From Collinsella sp. (lineage in GTDB: Bacteria > Actinomycetota > Coriobacteriia > Coriobacteriales > Coriobacteriaceae): a stretch of DNA of 64,000 nucleotides. Positions 6,844-14,833 of the stretch are shown here, piece after piece (position 1 is the first letter of the stretch; every line of letters starts with the position of its first letter). The position numbers were made by a program, and so were the translations under genes. The notes beneath the pieces are model-generated. The model made no database searches. It was given only the letters and a program-made list of their open reading frames with translations, and was not told where the DNA came from. Location of the stretch: contig DXMY01000027.1 of the NCBI GenBank assembly GCA_019413925.1, positions 1 to 64,000 on the forward strand, written 5' to 3'.

Positions 6844-7671
6844 TTACTTCTTACGGCGACGAATGATGTGCTGGTTCGAGACCTTCTTCTTGCGCGTACG
6901 AAGGCCCTTCGTCGGCTTACCCCAGGGGGTAACAGAGGGACGACCAGAGGTGTGGTTCTTGCCCTCGCCACCGCCGTGCGGGTGGTCGACAGGGTTCATG
7001 ACGGTACCGCGGACGGTCGGGCGCACGTTCATGTGACGCTTACGGCCGGCCTTGCCGATGACGATGTTGGAGTGATCGGCGTTGCCGACCTCACCGACGG
7101 TGGCGCGGCAGGTAACGAGGATGCGGCGCATCTCGGAGGAAGGCATACGAACGATAGCGTACTTGCCCTCCTTACCCATCAGCTGGCAGGAGTTACCGGC
7201 GGAACGGGCGATAGCAGCGCCCTTGCCCGGCTGGAACTCGACGGCGTGGATGAGCGTACCGACGGGGATGTCGGCGAGGGGCAGAGCGTTGCCCGGCTTG
7301 ATGTCGGCGTCAGAACCGGACATGATGGTCTGACCGACCTCGAGGCCCTTGGGGGCCAGGATGTAGCGCTTCTCACCGTCAGCGTAGTGCAGCAGAGCGA
7401 TGCGAGCGGAACGGTTCGGATCGTACTCGATCGTGGCAACCTTGGCGGGCACGCCGTCCTTGTTGCGCTTGAAGTCGATCACGCGGTAACGACGCTTCAC
7501 GCCGCCGCCCTGGTGGCGGGTGGTGATGCGGCCGTTGTTGTTACGACCGGCCTTCTTGGGCAGGGGCTCGAGAAGAGACTTCTCGGGCTTGGTGCAGGTG
7601 ATCTCAGAGAAATCGGAGATCGTCTGCCAACGCCTACCAGCGGAGGTCGGCTTAAGGTGCTTTACAGCCAT
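6844..7671 (-). CDS. rplB: 50S ribosomal protein L2
   Basis: A 275-residue L2, required for subunit association and peptidyl-transferase activity. It has the conserved C-terminal MNPVDHPHGGGEG motif with the key histidine and the KPTKGLRTRKKK tail. A longer frame would add 25 residues, but the conserved MAVKHLKPTSAGRR start at 7671 has AAAGGGA upstream and matches the family. A 179-base spacer with strong hairpins lies upstream. Confidence 0.97.
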   Translation of the reverse strand: MAVKHLKPTSAGRRWQTISDFSEITCTKPEKSLLEPLPKKAGRNNNGRITTRHQGGGVKRRYRVIDFKRNKDGVPAKVATIEYDPNRSARIALLHYADGEKRYILAPKGLEVGQTIMSGSDADIKPGNALPLADIPVGTLIHAVEFQPGKGAAIARSAGNSCQLMGKEGKYAIVRMPSSEMRRILVTCRATVGEVGNADHSNIVIGKAGRKRHMNVRPTVRGTVMNPVDHPHGGGEGKNHTSGRPSVTPWGKPTKGLRTRKKKVSNQHIIRRRKK

Positions 7672-7850
7672 TACAATCCCTTTCAATAGGAATCCGTTAG
7701 CCATCGCAGACAGGGATTCGAGGTTCTGCCTCGGGTGCGATGACACCGGACGTATACACGGTTCCGGGCGTGTCCATTTTATACGCCCAAAACCTTGAGC
7801 TCTCGCCTCCCCTATTTGGGAGGCATGAGCTCACTCAACAGCAGCGAGTC
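7672..7850 (-). promoter_or_regulatory. Structured 179-base spacer between rplW and rplB
   Basis: Two hairpins can be drawn on the minus strand. In the first, GAGCTC outer arms (7797-7802 and 7827-7832) enclose a GCCTCCC/GGGAGGC stem. In the second, CATCGCA/TGCGATG outer arms (7702-7742) enclose a CGAGG/CCTCG stem. Between them, 7752-7775 carries a copy of the ACGCCCG-CGTGTATAC motif also seen at the rplC promoter, with a TATAAAA box beside it. This looks like an internal promoter with a structured leader, or an autoregulatory site. Neither is proven. Confidence 0.5.
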
Positions 7851-8138
7851 TTAGGCCTGGTTGCCAAAGACCTCGATGGTGTCGCCCTCGGCCAGCGTGA
7901 CGATGGCCTTCTTCCAAGAACGGGTCTTGCCGGCGACATAGCGCACGCGCTTGGTCTTGGGCTTGACCGTCAGGGTGTTCACGCGAACGACCTTGACGCC
8001 GAAGATCTCCTCGACAGCGTCCTTGATCTGATACTTGTTAGCATCCTTGGCGACCTCGAACGTGTACTTGTTCAGCTCCATGCCGGAGAAGGAACGCTCG
8101 GACACGATCGGACGGATGATGATCTCGTGGGCGGTCAT
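7851..8138 (-). CDS. rplW: 50S ribosomal protein L23
   Basis: A 95-residue L23 at the tunnel exit, where it docks trigger factor and SRP. The start MTAHEIIIRPIVSERS, the GVKVVRVNTLTVKPKTKRVR segment and the WKKAIVTLAEGDTI end are typical. It starts one base after the rplD stop. Confidence 0.98.
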   Translation of the reverse strand: MTAHEIIIRPIVSERSFSGMELNKYTFEVAKDANKYQIKDAVEEIFGVKVVRVNTLTVKPKTKRVRYVAGKTRSWKKAIVTLAEGDTIEVFGNQA

Positions 8139-8765
8139 TTATGCAAGCACCTCCCCGAAGTGAGCGGCGATGTCGGCGGGCATCAGCACAGCGTTGTTGT
8201 TGACGAGATCGTAGGTGTTGGCCTCGTCAGCGGTGATGATGAACGTCTTGGGAATGTTGCGGAACGACAGGTAGGCGTTGACGTCCTCATCGCGAACGAT
8301 GATGGTCAGACGCTTGCCCTCAAGGCCGAGAGCCTTGAGCATGGCGACGGCAGCCTTGGTGGAAGGCTTCTCGAAGCCGTAGTCGTCGACGAGCACGAGC
8401 TCGCCATCGGCCAGCTTGGCGGACAGCGCGGAGCGCATAGCCAGCTTGACCTCCTTGTTGTTCATACGCTTAGCGTAAGAACGGGGCTTGGGGGCGAAGA
8501 CGACGCCACCGTGACGCCACTGGGCAGCACGGATGGAACCCTGGCGGGCACGGCCGGTGCCCTTCTGACGCCAAGGCTTCTTGCCGCCACCGGAAACCTC
8601 AGAGCGGCCCTTAGCGGACTGGGTGCCCTGACGCCAAGAGGCCATCTGGCACTTGACGATGTGGTGCATAACGTGGATGTTCGGCTCGATGCCGTACACC
8701 TCAGCGGCGAGCTCGGCCTCGGCGACCTTCTTGCCCTCGCTGTTCTTTACTACAAACTTTGCCAT
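8139..8765 (-). CDS. rplD: 50S ribosomal protein L4
   Basis: A 208-residue L4. The tunnel loop is visible as SAKGRSEVSGGGKKPWRQKG followed by TGRARQGSIRAAQWRHGG. In Escherichia coli L4 also represses its own S10 operon by acting on the mRNA leader; whether that occurs here is unknown, but the rplC leader is long and can fold. Gap to rplC is 46 bases. Confidence 0.98.
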   Translation of the reverse strand: MAKFVVKNSEGKKVAEAELAAEVYGIEPNIHVMHHIVKCQMASWRQGTQSAKGRSEVSGGGKKPWRQKGTGRARQGSIRAAQWRHGGVVFAPKPRSYAKRMNNKEVKLAMRSALSAKLADGELVLVDDYGFEKPSTKAAVAMLKALGLEGKRLTIIVRDEDVNAYLSFRNIPKTFIITADEANTYDLVNNNAVLMPADIAAHFGEVLA

Positions 8766-8811
8766 TTAAGTGTTCTCCTTGGTATGACGCTGGGCTAAAT
8801 GGGCTGGGCCC

Positions 8812-9432
8812 TTAGGCCATACGGATGGCGACGAGACCATTCTTGGCACCCGGGACAGCGCCCTTGACCAAGATGAGGTTCTGCTCGGCATCGATGCGGA
8901 CAACGGAAAGGTTCTTGACGGTAACGCGCTCGTTACCCATGTGACCGGCCATCTTGACGCCCTTGAGGACGCGCGCAGGATAGGCGCACTGACCGATAGA
9001 ACCGGGGTGACGCTGGAAGTGAGAACCATGCGTCATAGGACCGCGGCGCTGACCCCAGCGCTTGATGCGACCCTGGAAGCCCTTACCCTTGGAGGTACCG
9101 ATGACGTCGACCTTCTCGACATCAGCGAAATCAGCGACGGTGACGACCTCGCCGACCTTGTGCTCCTCGCCGTTCTCGACGCGGACCTCACGAAGGAAGC
9201 GGACAGGCTCGACGCCAGCCTTGGCGAAGTGACCAGCCATGGGCTTGTTCACGTTCTTGGCCTTGATGTCGCCGAAACCGATCTGGACGGCGTCATAGCC
9301 GTCGGTTGCCTGAGTTTTAACCTGCGAGACAGCGCAGGGGCCAGCCTGGATGACCGTGACGGGAACGACGTTGTCGTCTTCGTCCCAAACCTGGGTCATG
9401 CCAATCTTGCGGCCGAGAATCATGCTGATCAA
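8812..9432 (-). CDS. rplC: 50S ribosomal protein L3
   Basis: A 206-residue L3, one of the first proteins to bind 23S rRNA. The motifs ILGRKIGMTQVW, GTSKGKGFQGRIKRW and MTHGSHFQRHPGSIG are typical. Two starts are possible: TTG at 9432 with GGGA seven bases upstream, or ATG at 9423, from which GGGA is 16 bases away. Spacing favours TTG; the conserved sequence begins near either. This is the first gene of the operon; rpsJ, which normally precedes it, is 14 kb away. Confidence 0.95.
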   Translation of the reverse strand: MISMILGRKIGMTQVWDEDDNVVPVTVIQAGPCAVSQVKTQATDGYDAVQIGFGDIKAKNVNKPMAGHFAKAGVEPVRFLREVRVENGEEHKVGEVVTVADFADVEKVDVIGTSKGKGFQGRIKRWGQRRGPMTHGSHFQRHPGSIGQCAYPARVLKGVKMAGHMGNERVTVKNLSVVRIDAEQNLILVKGAVPGAKNGLVAIRMA

Positions 9433-9693
9433 GATATGATCCCAACTCTCGCGTGGTCTTGGGACAATGCGTACACCACCGAGCGTACGCCCCTAGAGGA
9501 CCACTACTTACACGACGTGCTCCCCAACCTTGTATTGCGTCCGGACTACCTGACAACCCTATTAAGCAGGCATTTTGTCCAGCCAGAATACTCCCCTGGT
9601 TACACACAGCTGTTTAGTATACACGGCTGCGGGCGTATCCATCGAGATTCATATTTCACTCACATTGTTTACGCAGGTAAAGTGCGTGGATGG
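9433..9693 (-). promoter_or_regulatory. rplC promoter region and leader
   Basis: No gene is present. On the minus strand a TATACT box lies at 9616-9621 within a 25-base block (9616-9640) that has counterparts near the rpsL promoter and in the rplW-rplB spacer. A matching -35 box is poor. Close to the start codon TCCCAA and TTGGGA (9440-9445 and 9459-9464) can pair and would hide the GGGA ribosome-binding site. A GCGTAC/GTACGC hairpin lies further upstream. The layout is compatible with translational autoregulation. Confidence 0.45.
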
Positions 9694-9844
9694 CTCCCGA
9701 GCACGGCGGAGGGCCGGAGAAATATATTAAGGTCCCTGCTCTACAGTCCTGCGCAAGACGAAGGCCACATTAAGTGGCCTTCTTTGCGTGCGGAACTCGC
9801 GATGACCTTAATATATTTCTCCGGCCCTCCGCCGTGCTCGGGAG
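9694..9844. repeat. Family A element, copy 1: 41-bp perfect inverted arms with conserved core
   Basis: The left arm at 9694-9734 is the exact reverse complement of the right arm at 9804-9844. The 69-base core (9735-9803) holds TACAGTCCTG, a GAAGGCCAC-ATTAA-GTGGCCTTC hairpin and GCGGAACTCGCGA. The same core, with different arms, recurs at 26975-27113 and 39945-40074. The element starts 38 bases after the phosphatase stop and ends about 70 bases upstream of the rplC -10 box. No U-run follows on either strand, so it is not a standard terminator. Confidence 0.9.
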
Positions 9845-9882
9845 ACGACACGTTGATGTCTGCTTAACTCTGCTCGTTCAGG

Positions 9883-10509
9883 CTAATGACTTTGTTGGGG
9901 GTCCACTATTTGCTGGAGAGTGAACTTGCATTGGGACCTATCGCCCTCTCCTTGCAAATCTTCCTCGTCAAAATCGAAAATCATGATGGCGCAGTTGGGG
10001 AGTTTTGTTGGGAGCTCGAAGCCCTCTGGGGCTGCAGCCTTGATGAATTGGCGGCTGGCGCTGCCGTGGCTTACTGCTAGGAGGGTTTCGATACCCTCGG
10101 CGCCCATGAGGTTGGTGAGGGTGCCTACCATGCGCTCCTGCAGGGCATGACTTCCTTCTCCTCCAAAGGGGACCAGGTCCTCGCCCGGATCCCAGACGTC
10201 GGTGGGCAGGGCGTCGTGCGGGCCCTCTTCGAAGGAGCCGTAGCTGCGCTCGATGCTGCCTTCGCAGGGCTCGACTGCGGCGTCCGGACCGAGGAGTTCG
10301 CATGCGACGAGACTTGCCGTGTCCATGGCTCGGCCTAAGGGTGATGAGACCACTTTGTCGGGGACGACGCCGTGGGTCTTGAGCCATGCGGCGGCCATTC
10401 CCGCTTGTTTGCGGCCCAGGTCGGTCAACGGTGAATCGCAGCGACCTTGGACCAGCTTTTTAACGTTGAATTCCGTCTGGCCGTGACGGAGTAGATACAG
10501 CTTCTTCAT
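9883..10509 (-). CDS. Histidine phosphatase family protein
   Basis: A 208-residue member of the phosphoglycerate-mutase-like superfamily. The catalytic RHG is at residues 8-10 in LYLLRHGQTEFN. The second histidine lies in VSHGSASRQF near residue 150, and an acidic SIERSYGSFEEG stretch supplies the proton donor region. Members hydrolyse diverse phosphate esters, and substrate cannot be read from sequence; it is not a clear glycolytic GpmA. It is followed, after 40 bases, by family A copy 1, and lies 39 bases downstream of the cation efflux gene on the same strand. Confidence 0.88.
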   Translation of the reverse strand: MKKLYLLRHGQTEFNVKKLVQGRCDSPLTDLGRKQAGMAAAWLKTHGVVPDKVVSSPLGRAMDTASLVACELLGPDAAVEPCEGSIERSYGSFEEGPHDALPTDVWDPGEDLVPFGGEGSHALQERMVGTLTNLMGAEGIETLLAVSHGSASRQFIKAAAPEGFELPTKLPNCAIMIFDFDEEDLQGEGDRSQCKFTLQQIVDPQQSH

Positions 10510-10548
10510 GCTCTCCCCTTCTGCATCAATAGCTTGCGTGGCGCAATC

Positions 10549-11709
10549 CTACTCGTGGGCATGCCCTACGTAGTCTTCGTCAATCGTAATCTTGGCAATC
10601 GACTTGGGATATTCCGATTCGACCCGTTGTGCCAGCGCGTGCTTTAAGTCTTCGGCACTCATCTGCAGATCCGAGGGTCGCACGCAGTCAAATATCACAT
10701 TGGTGTGCGTGGGGCCCGGCACGCAGCGCAGATCGTGAATCGAAAGGCGGCTATCGATCTCTTGAGCCATAGCGTTGATGCGCAGGCGCATGCTCGCAAC
10801 CTTTGAATCGTCGGTCACGATGGGGTCGTAATGGAGCGTGACAATCATGCCGTCTTCGTTCCTAAACGCCTGCTCAATATTGTCGAGCGTGTCATGAGAT
10901 TCCAGCGGGCTGGCCTCGGCCGCCATCTCGGCGTGCGCACTTGCAAACTTCCTGCCCGGACCGTAGTCGTGAACCATCAGATCGTGAACGCCCAAAACGC
11001 CGGGGTAGCTCATGATCTTGTCTCGAATGTGCTTGACCAGCTTGGGATCGGGTGCCTGGCCCAAAAGCGGGCTCACCGTATCTTGGATAAGCTCAAAGCC
11101 GCTCCAGCCAATATAGGCGCCAACGGCAAGTCCAACCCAGGCATCAAGATTGATGTGCGTCACCTGCGAAACAAGTGCGCACGCCAACACGGCGCCCGTA
11201 GCAAGGACATCGTTCTTGGAATCCTGAGCGGTCGCGTGCAGCGTCTCGGACTCAATGCGGTCACCGAGCTTTTGGTTGAGGGCTGCCATCCACAGCTTAA
11301 CAATCATCGAAAGCACTAGAACCGCCACCAGGGCAAGCGAGAACTCGACAGGTTCGGGGTGGATGACGCGCTCGACCGAGGACTTCACCAGCTCAACGCC
11401 AATCAGCAGCACGAGTGCCGCCACGACCAGACCCGAGAGATACTCGTAGCGACCGTGGCCGTAAGGATGCTCGGGGTCGGCCGGCTTGCTCGCCAGCTTA
11501 AAGCCCAGCACGCTCACGATATTCGAGCTGGCATCGGACAGGTTGTTCATAGCATCCGCCACAATCGAAACCGATCCCGAAACCACACCAATGGCACCCT
11601 TTGCAGCACAAAGCGCCACATTGGCGACAATACACACCATGCCCGCTAACGTGCCCACACGTGCACGATCGCCCTGCGCGCGCTTAACAATCCACTCGAC
11701 CATCTGCAT
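10549..11709 (-). CDS. Cation diffusion facilitator (CDF) family metal efflux protein
   Basis: A 386-residue membrane transporter that would export Zn2+, Fe2+, Mn2+ or similar in exchange for protons. TM2 carries DAMNNLSDASSN, the DxxxD-like metal site, preceded by the CDF signature GSVSIVADA. HPYGHGRYEYLSGL follows TM2, and the second membrane site HATAQDSKNDVLATG is in TM5. The C-terminal cytoplasmic domain is longer than usual (about 150 residues after VHDLMVHDYGPG) and may hold two ferredoxin-like parts. The metal is not predictable. A minor alternative start lies two codons in. Confidence 0.9.
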   Translation of the reverse strand: MQMVEWIVKRAQGDRARVGTLAGMVCIVANVALCAAKGAIGVVSGSVSIVADAMNNLSDASSNIVSVLGFKLASKPADPEHPYGHGRYEYLSGLVVAALVLLIGVELVKSSVERVIHPEPVEFSLALVAVLVLSMIVKLWMAALNQKLGDRIESETLHATAQDSKNDVLATGAVLACALVSQVTHINLDAWVGLAVGAYIGWSGFELIQDTVSPLLGQAPDPKLVKHIRDKIMSYPGVLGVHDLMVHDYGPGRKFASAHAEMAAEASPLESHDTLDNIEQAFRNEDGMIVTLHYDPIVTDDSKVASMRLRINAMAQEIDSRLSIHDLRCVPGPTHTNVIFDCVRPSDLQMSAEDLKHALAQRVESEYPKSIAKITIDEDYVGHAHE

Positions 11710-11785
11710 CCGCCCCCACGGTACTACTTATATATCTATTGCTTGACCGGATTGTAGTGTAGCCACTTTGTCCCCCAGATACAAA

Positions 11786-11815
11786 AAGGCCGCAGCCCAC
11801 ACGGGCCGCGGCCTT
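11786..11815 (-). terminator. Terminator after PTS EIIC gene
   Basis: AAGGCCGC (11786-11793) pairs with GCGGCCTT (11808-11815), and TTTTTGT follows on the minus strand. Just before it, 11822-11846 forms a second hairpin (CGACAAAGG with CCTTTTGTCG) that resembles a worn member of the GGGACAG-loop hairpins. Confidence 0.75.
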
Positions 11816-11853
11816 GGAACACGACAAAGGGATCGTCCTTTTGTCGCACAGGT

Positions 11854-13068
11854 TTATGCGCTTACTTCAGCAGCGCTCGCCACTGTTTCGGGCGAATCGG
11901 CTCCGTCCCCCGTCGCCTGCCCCTTCGCCGGCACCACGCCAAAGCAGTAGCTCAGCGCCGCAGACACCGCAAATGCCGTGCCGCCGGCAACGCAGCACCA
12001 CAGCAGGTTCGAGATGCCGCCCGTGGCAAAGCCAATGACCATGAGGACATTCGTCATGCCGATGGTATAGGCCGTAACGTGGCCCACGGCCGCAACAAGG
12101 CCTCCGACGGCACCACCAATGGCCATGCACGTCAGGCACCTGCCGTATTTAAAGCCGCAACCGTACAGCGCCGGCTCGCTTACGCCGCCAAGCACGCCCG
12201 AGATTGAATAGCCCAGCATGAGCGCCTTCTCGTCCTTATCCGCAACGCGGAGCGACGCGCCAAAGGGCATGCCCCAAACGGCGAACGTTGCCATCGTCGC
12301 GGCGATCAGGATGCACGAATCCGTTCCCACACTCATAAACTGCGCATAGGCGAGCGATAGGACAACGTTGCTGACACCCGCGATCTTAAGGAACTCCCAG
12401 CCCGCGGCAAGCCCCATGAGCGTGAGCAGCGATACGATGCCACCGGAATTGCCAAGCATAAACATAAGCTGGCCCAACAGCATGCCCAGATAGCTGCCCG
12501 CCGGCGCCGTAATACACAGCGAAACCGGAACCATAACGAGCATGGTCGCAAACGGAACGAACGAAAACGCCACGGCCTTAGGGATAACGCGCCGAAAGAA
12601 ACACTCCACTCGCCAAAGCACGGGTACCGAGATGAGAACCGGAATAACAGTCGTCGTGTAATCGTTGACCGGCGCGGGAAGCAGGCCATACACGGAAGTC
12701 ATCGATGCCCCCATCGTCGATGCGGCATCGACGAGCTTAAGCAGATCGGGCGCAATCAATACGCCGCCCAGCATCATACCCAGCTGCTCCGAGCAACCGA
12801 GCTGGCGGGCGGCCGCCCACCCAAGATAAATGGGCAAAAAGTAGTAGCCGGCGTTATAGAGCCAACTGTAGAACAGGCGATAGATTTCGGAATCGGCAGA
12901 CCATAGGCCCAGCATGCCTTCGCCCATAATGACGGCGACGGTGCGGAACAACGCCGCGCAGACAATAAACGGCAGCGCCGACATCATGCTTTTGGACAGA
13001 TAGTCCACCACGGCCATGGCGTTTGATGAGACCGTCGTTGTAAACGAGGTGTTAGAAACTTGTGACAC
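11854..13068 (-). CDS. PTS transporter subunit EIIC, glucose family, without EIIB or EIIA
   Basis: About 404 residues, almost all membrane segments of the PTS_EIIC fold: MMSALPFIVCAALFRTVAVI, the YYFLPIYLGWAAARQLG helix, an NDYTTTVIPVLISVPVL stretch and the GGVSEPALYG motif near the end that contacts sugar. No EIIB cysteine domain or EIIA follows; the C-terminal tail is short and Ala-rich. GTG at 13068 has AAAGG six bases upstream and is preferred over an in-frame ATG at 13092 that lies within a hairpin. It needs partner domains in trans, for example the EIIA at 58178. The sugar is unknown. Confidence 0.85.
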   Translation of the reverse strand: MSQVSNTSFTTTVSSNAMAVVDYLSKSMMSALPFIVCAALFRTVAVIMGEGMLGLWSADSEIYRLFYSWLYNAGYYFLPIYLGWAAARQLGCSEQLGMMLGGVLIAPDLLKLVDAASTMGASMTSVYGLLPAPVNDYTTTVIPVLISVPVLWRVECFFRRVIPKAVAFSFVPFATMLVMVPVSLCITAPAGSYLGMLLGQLMFMLGNSGGIVSLLTLMGLAAGWEFLKIAGVSNVVLSLAYAQFMSVGTDSCILIAATMATFAVWGMPFGASLRVADKDEKALMLGYSISGVLGGVSEPALYGCGFKYGRCLTCMAIGGAVGGLVAAVGHVTAYTIGMTNVLMVIGFATGGISNLLWCCVAGGTAFAVSAALSYCFGVVPAKGQATGDGADSPETVASAAEVSA

Positions 13069-13083
13069 AGGAACCCTTTCCCA

Positions 13084-13114
13084 ATGTGACATGCGGACTG
13101 TCCCTTTGTCACAT
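13084..13114 (-). repeat. Hairpin with GGGACAG loop overlapping the accDA stop codon
   Basis: A perfect 8-bp stem (ATGTGACA 13084-13091 with TGTCACAT 13107-13114) has a minus-strand loop AAGGGACAGTCCGCA. The accDA TGA lies in the stem, and the EIIC ribosome-binding site is just downstream. It belongs with the other GGGACAG-loop hairpins of the window. Confidence 0.6.
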
Positions 13115-14833
13115 CGTGCGGTACTGACCGATTGCGCGGTACTTTTCGTAGCGGAGGTTTATGAGGGTCGCGTCATCGAGCCGCCCAAGCGTATCGAAGG
13201 CATCAAATGCCGAGGACATGACGGCGCCGGCGATCTCCTCATGCGACAGGCCCCTATCGTCGACAATGCTGTCGATGATGCCGAGCGCCAACAGATCGGG
13301 GGCCGTGAGTTTCAGCGCCTCGGCGGCCTCATTCGCGCGCTCGGTATCCTTCCACAGGATCGACGCACAGGCCTCGGGGCTCACGACCGAATAGGCCGAG
13401 CTCGAGAGCATCAGGATGCGGTCGGCCACGGACAGCGCCAGCGCGCCACCAGAGCCGCCTTCACCCGTCACCACCGAGACAATCGGTGTCTTAAGGCCGC
13501 TCATCTCCATGAGATTCTGGGCAATCGCCTCGCCCTGGCCGCGCTCCTCGGCACCGATACCGCAAAACGCGCCCGAAGTATCGACCAGGCACAGAACCGG
13601 TCGACCAAACTTTTCGGCCTGGCGCATAAGGCGACGCGCTTTGCGGTAGCCCTCGGGATGCGCCATGCCAAAGTTGCGGCGCATACGCTCTTTGGTCGTG
13701 GTGCCGCGCTCAATGGCGATGACCGTTACGGGGCGTCCATCTTTCCAGCCAATGCCAGCCACCACAGCGGCGTCGTCGCCAAAGTAACGGTCGCCGTGCA
13801 GCTCCACAAATCCATCCAGGCCCAGCGAGATCATCTCACCCGCCGTGGCGCGATCTGCCGAGCGGGTCTGCTTGACAATCTCGAGCGCGGTTTTTGGTGC
13901 CGGCGAGCGCTTAAACAAGTGTCCCAGCTTTTTGCCGCGGCGACCCGTATGCACGATTTCATGCGGTGCCCCCAGGCCGGGCGCGTGCCCTTCATGCAGC
14001 GCCAGCAGCTCGCCTACCGTGAGCGCAATCTCGCCACGCGGAACAACGGCATCGCAAAAGCCGTGCTCCAGCAAAAACTCGGAGCGCTGGAATCCCTTGG
14101 GCAGGCGCTTGTGCATGTTCTGCTCGATCACGCGCGGGCCGGCAAATGCCGTCAGGGCATCGGGCTCGGCCAGGATAATGTCGCCCTCCATGGCAAAGCT
14201 CGCGGTTACGCCTCCGGTCGTGGGGTCGGTGAGCACCGTGATATACAGGCCGCCCGCCTCGCTGTGGCGCCTAACCGCCGCAGAAATCTTGGCCATCTGC
14301 ATAAGCGAGGTCACGCCCTCTTGCATGCGCGCACCGCCCGAAACGGTAAAGCCGACAACTGGCAATCCCAGCTCGGTCGCACGCTCAAATGCGCGACAGA
14401 TCTTCTCGCCCACCACAGAACCCATCGAGCCCATCATAAAGTTAGCGTCCATAAAGAAGAGCGCGGTATCGCAACCGCAGATTTTGCCCCTGCCGCACAC
14501 AACGGCATCGCGCTCGCCCGAACGCTCGCTCACGCCCTTGAGCTTATCGGCATAGCCGGGAAACGAGAGGAAGTCCTCCGACGCCAGATTGGCATCCCAT
14601 TCCTCAAACGTGCCCTCGTCGACCGTCATGCGCATGCGCGCGCGACCGCTCACGCGAAAGTGTTTGCCGCAACGAGGGCAGACCTCGAGGTTGTCGTGTA
14701 GGCGTGCCTCATCGATCACACGGCGGCACTCCGGGCACTTGATAAACACGTGGCGCGCGGGAAACTCGGCGCACGACTCGGTTATCGGCCCCTCAAGGAC
14801 ATTGACCGTCTTCGCTTTTCTATTCATCAGCAT
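13109..14833 (-). CDS. accDA: Acetyl-CoA carboxylase carboxyltransferase, fused beta and alpha subunits
   Basis: A 574-residue fusion. The N-terminal half is AccD: a zinc ribbon with Cys33, Cys36, Cys52 and Cys55, then GGARMQEGVTSLMQMAK and TTGGVTASFAMEGD. The C-terminal half, from about residue 310, is AccA, with the typical DGFVELHGDRYFGDDAA, FGMAHPEGYRKA, GEGGSGGALAL and the VVSPEACASILWKD segments. It transfers carboxyl from carboxybiotin to acetyl-CoA to make malonyl-CoA. In most bacteria these are two genes. The ATG at 14833 has GGGG seven bases upstream and overlaps accC by 14 bases. It is the last gene of the fatty-acid operon. Confidence 0.95.
   Translation of the reverse strand: MLMNRKAKTVNVLEGPITESCAEFPARHVFIKCPECRRVIDEARLHDNLEVCPRCGKHFRVSGRARMRMTVDEGTFEEWDANLASEDFLSFPGYADKLKGVSERSGERDAVVCGRGKICGCDTALFFMDANFMMGSMGSVVGEKICRAFERATELGLPVVGFTVSGGARMQEGVTSLMQMAKISAAVRRHSEAGGLYITVLTDPTTGGVTASFAMEGDIILAEPDALTAFAGPRVIEQNMHKRLPKGFQRSEFLLEHGFCDAVVPRGEIALTVGELLALHEGHAPGLGAPHEIVHTGRRGKKLGHLFKRSPAPKTALEIVKQTRSADRATAGEMISLGLDGFVELHGDRYFGDDAAVVAGIGWKDGRPVTVIAIERGTTTKERMRRNFGMAHPEGYRKARRLMRQAEKFGRPVLCLVDTSGAFCGIGAEERGQGEAIAQNLMEMSGLKTPIVSVVTGEGGSGGALALSVADRILMLSSSAYSVVSPEACASILWKDTERANEAAEALKLTAPDLLALGIIDSIVDDRGLSHEEIAGAVMSSAFDAFDTLGRLDDATLINLRYEKYRAIGQYRTM

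Noticed and set aside
7702..7742. tRNA-like stem-loops (GGATTCGAGGTTCTGCC region)
   Set aside because: No acceptor, D or anticodon arm can be built; it is a two-stem hairpin.
9694..9844. Family A as an insertion sequence or MITE
   Set aside because: The arms are not shared between copies, and no target duplication was seen; terminal repeats of a mobile element should be alike.
13069..13092. ATG start for PTS EIIC at 13092
   Set aside because: It would begin within the hairpin at 13084-13114; GTG at 13068 has a well-spaced AAAGG.
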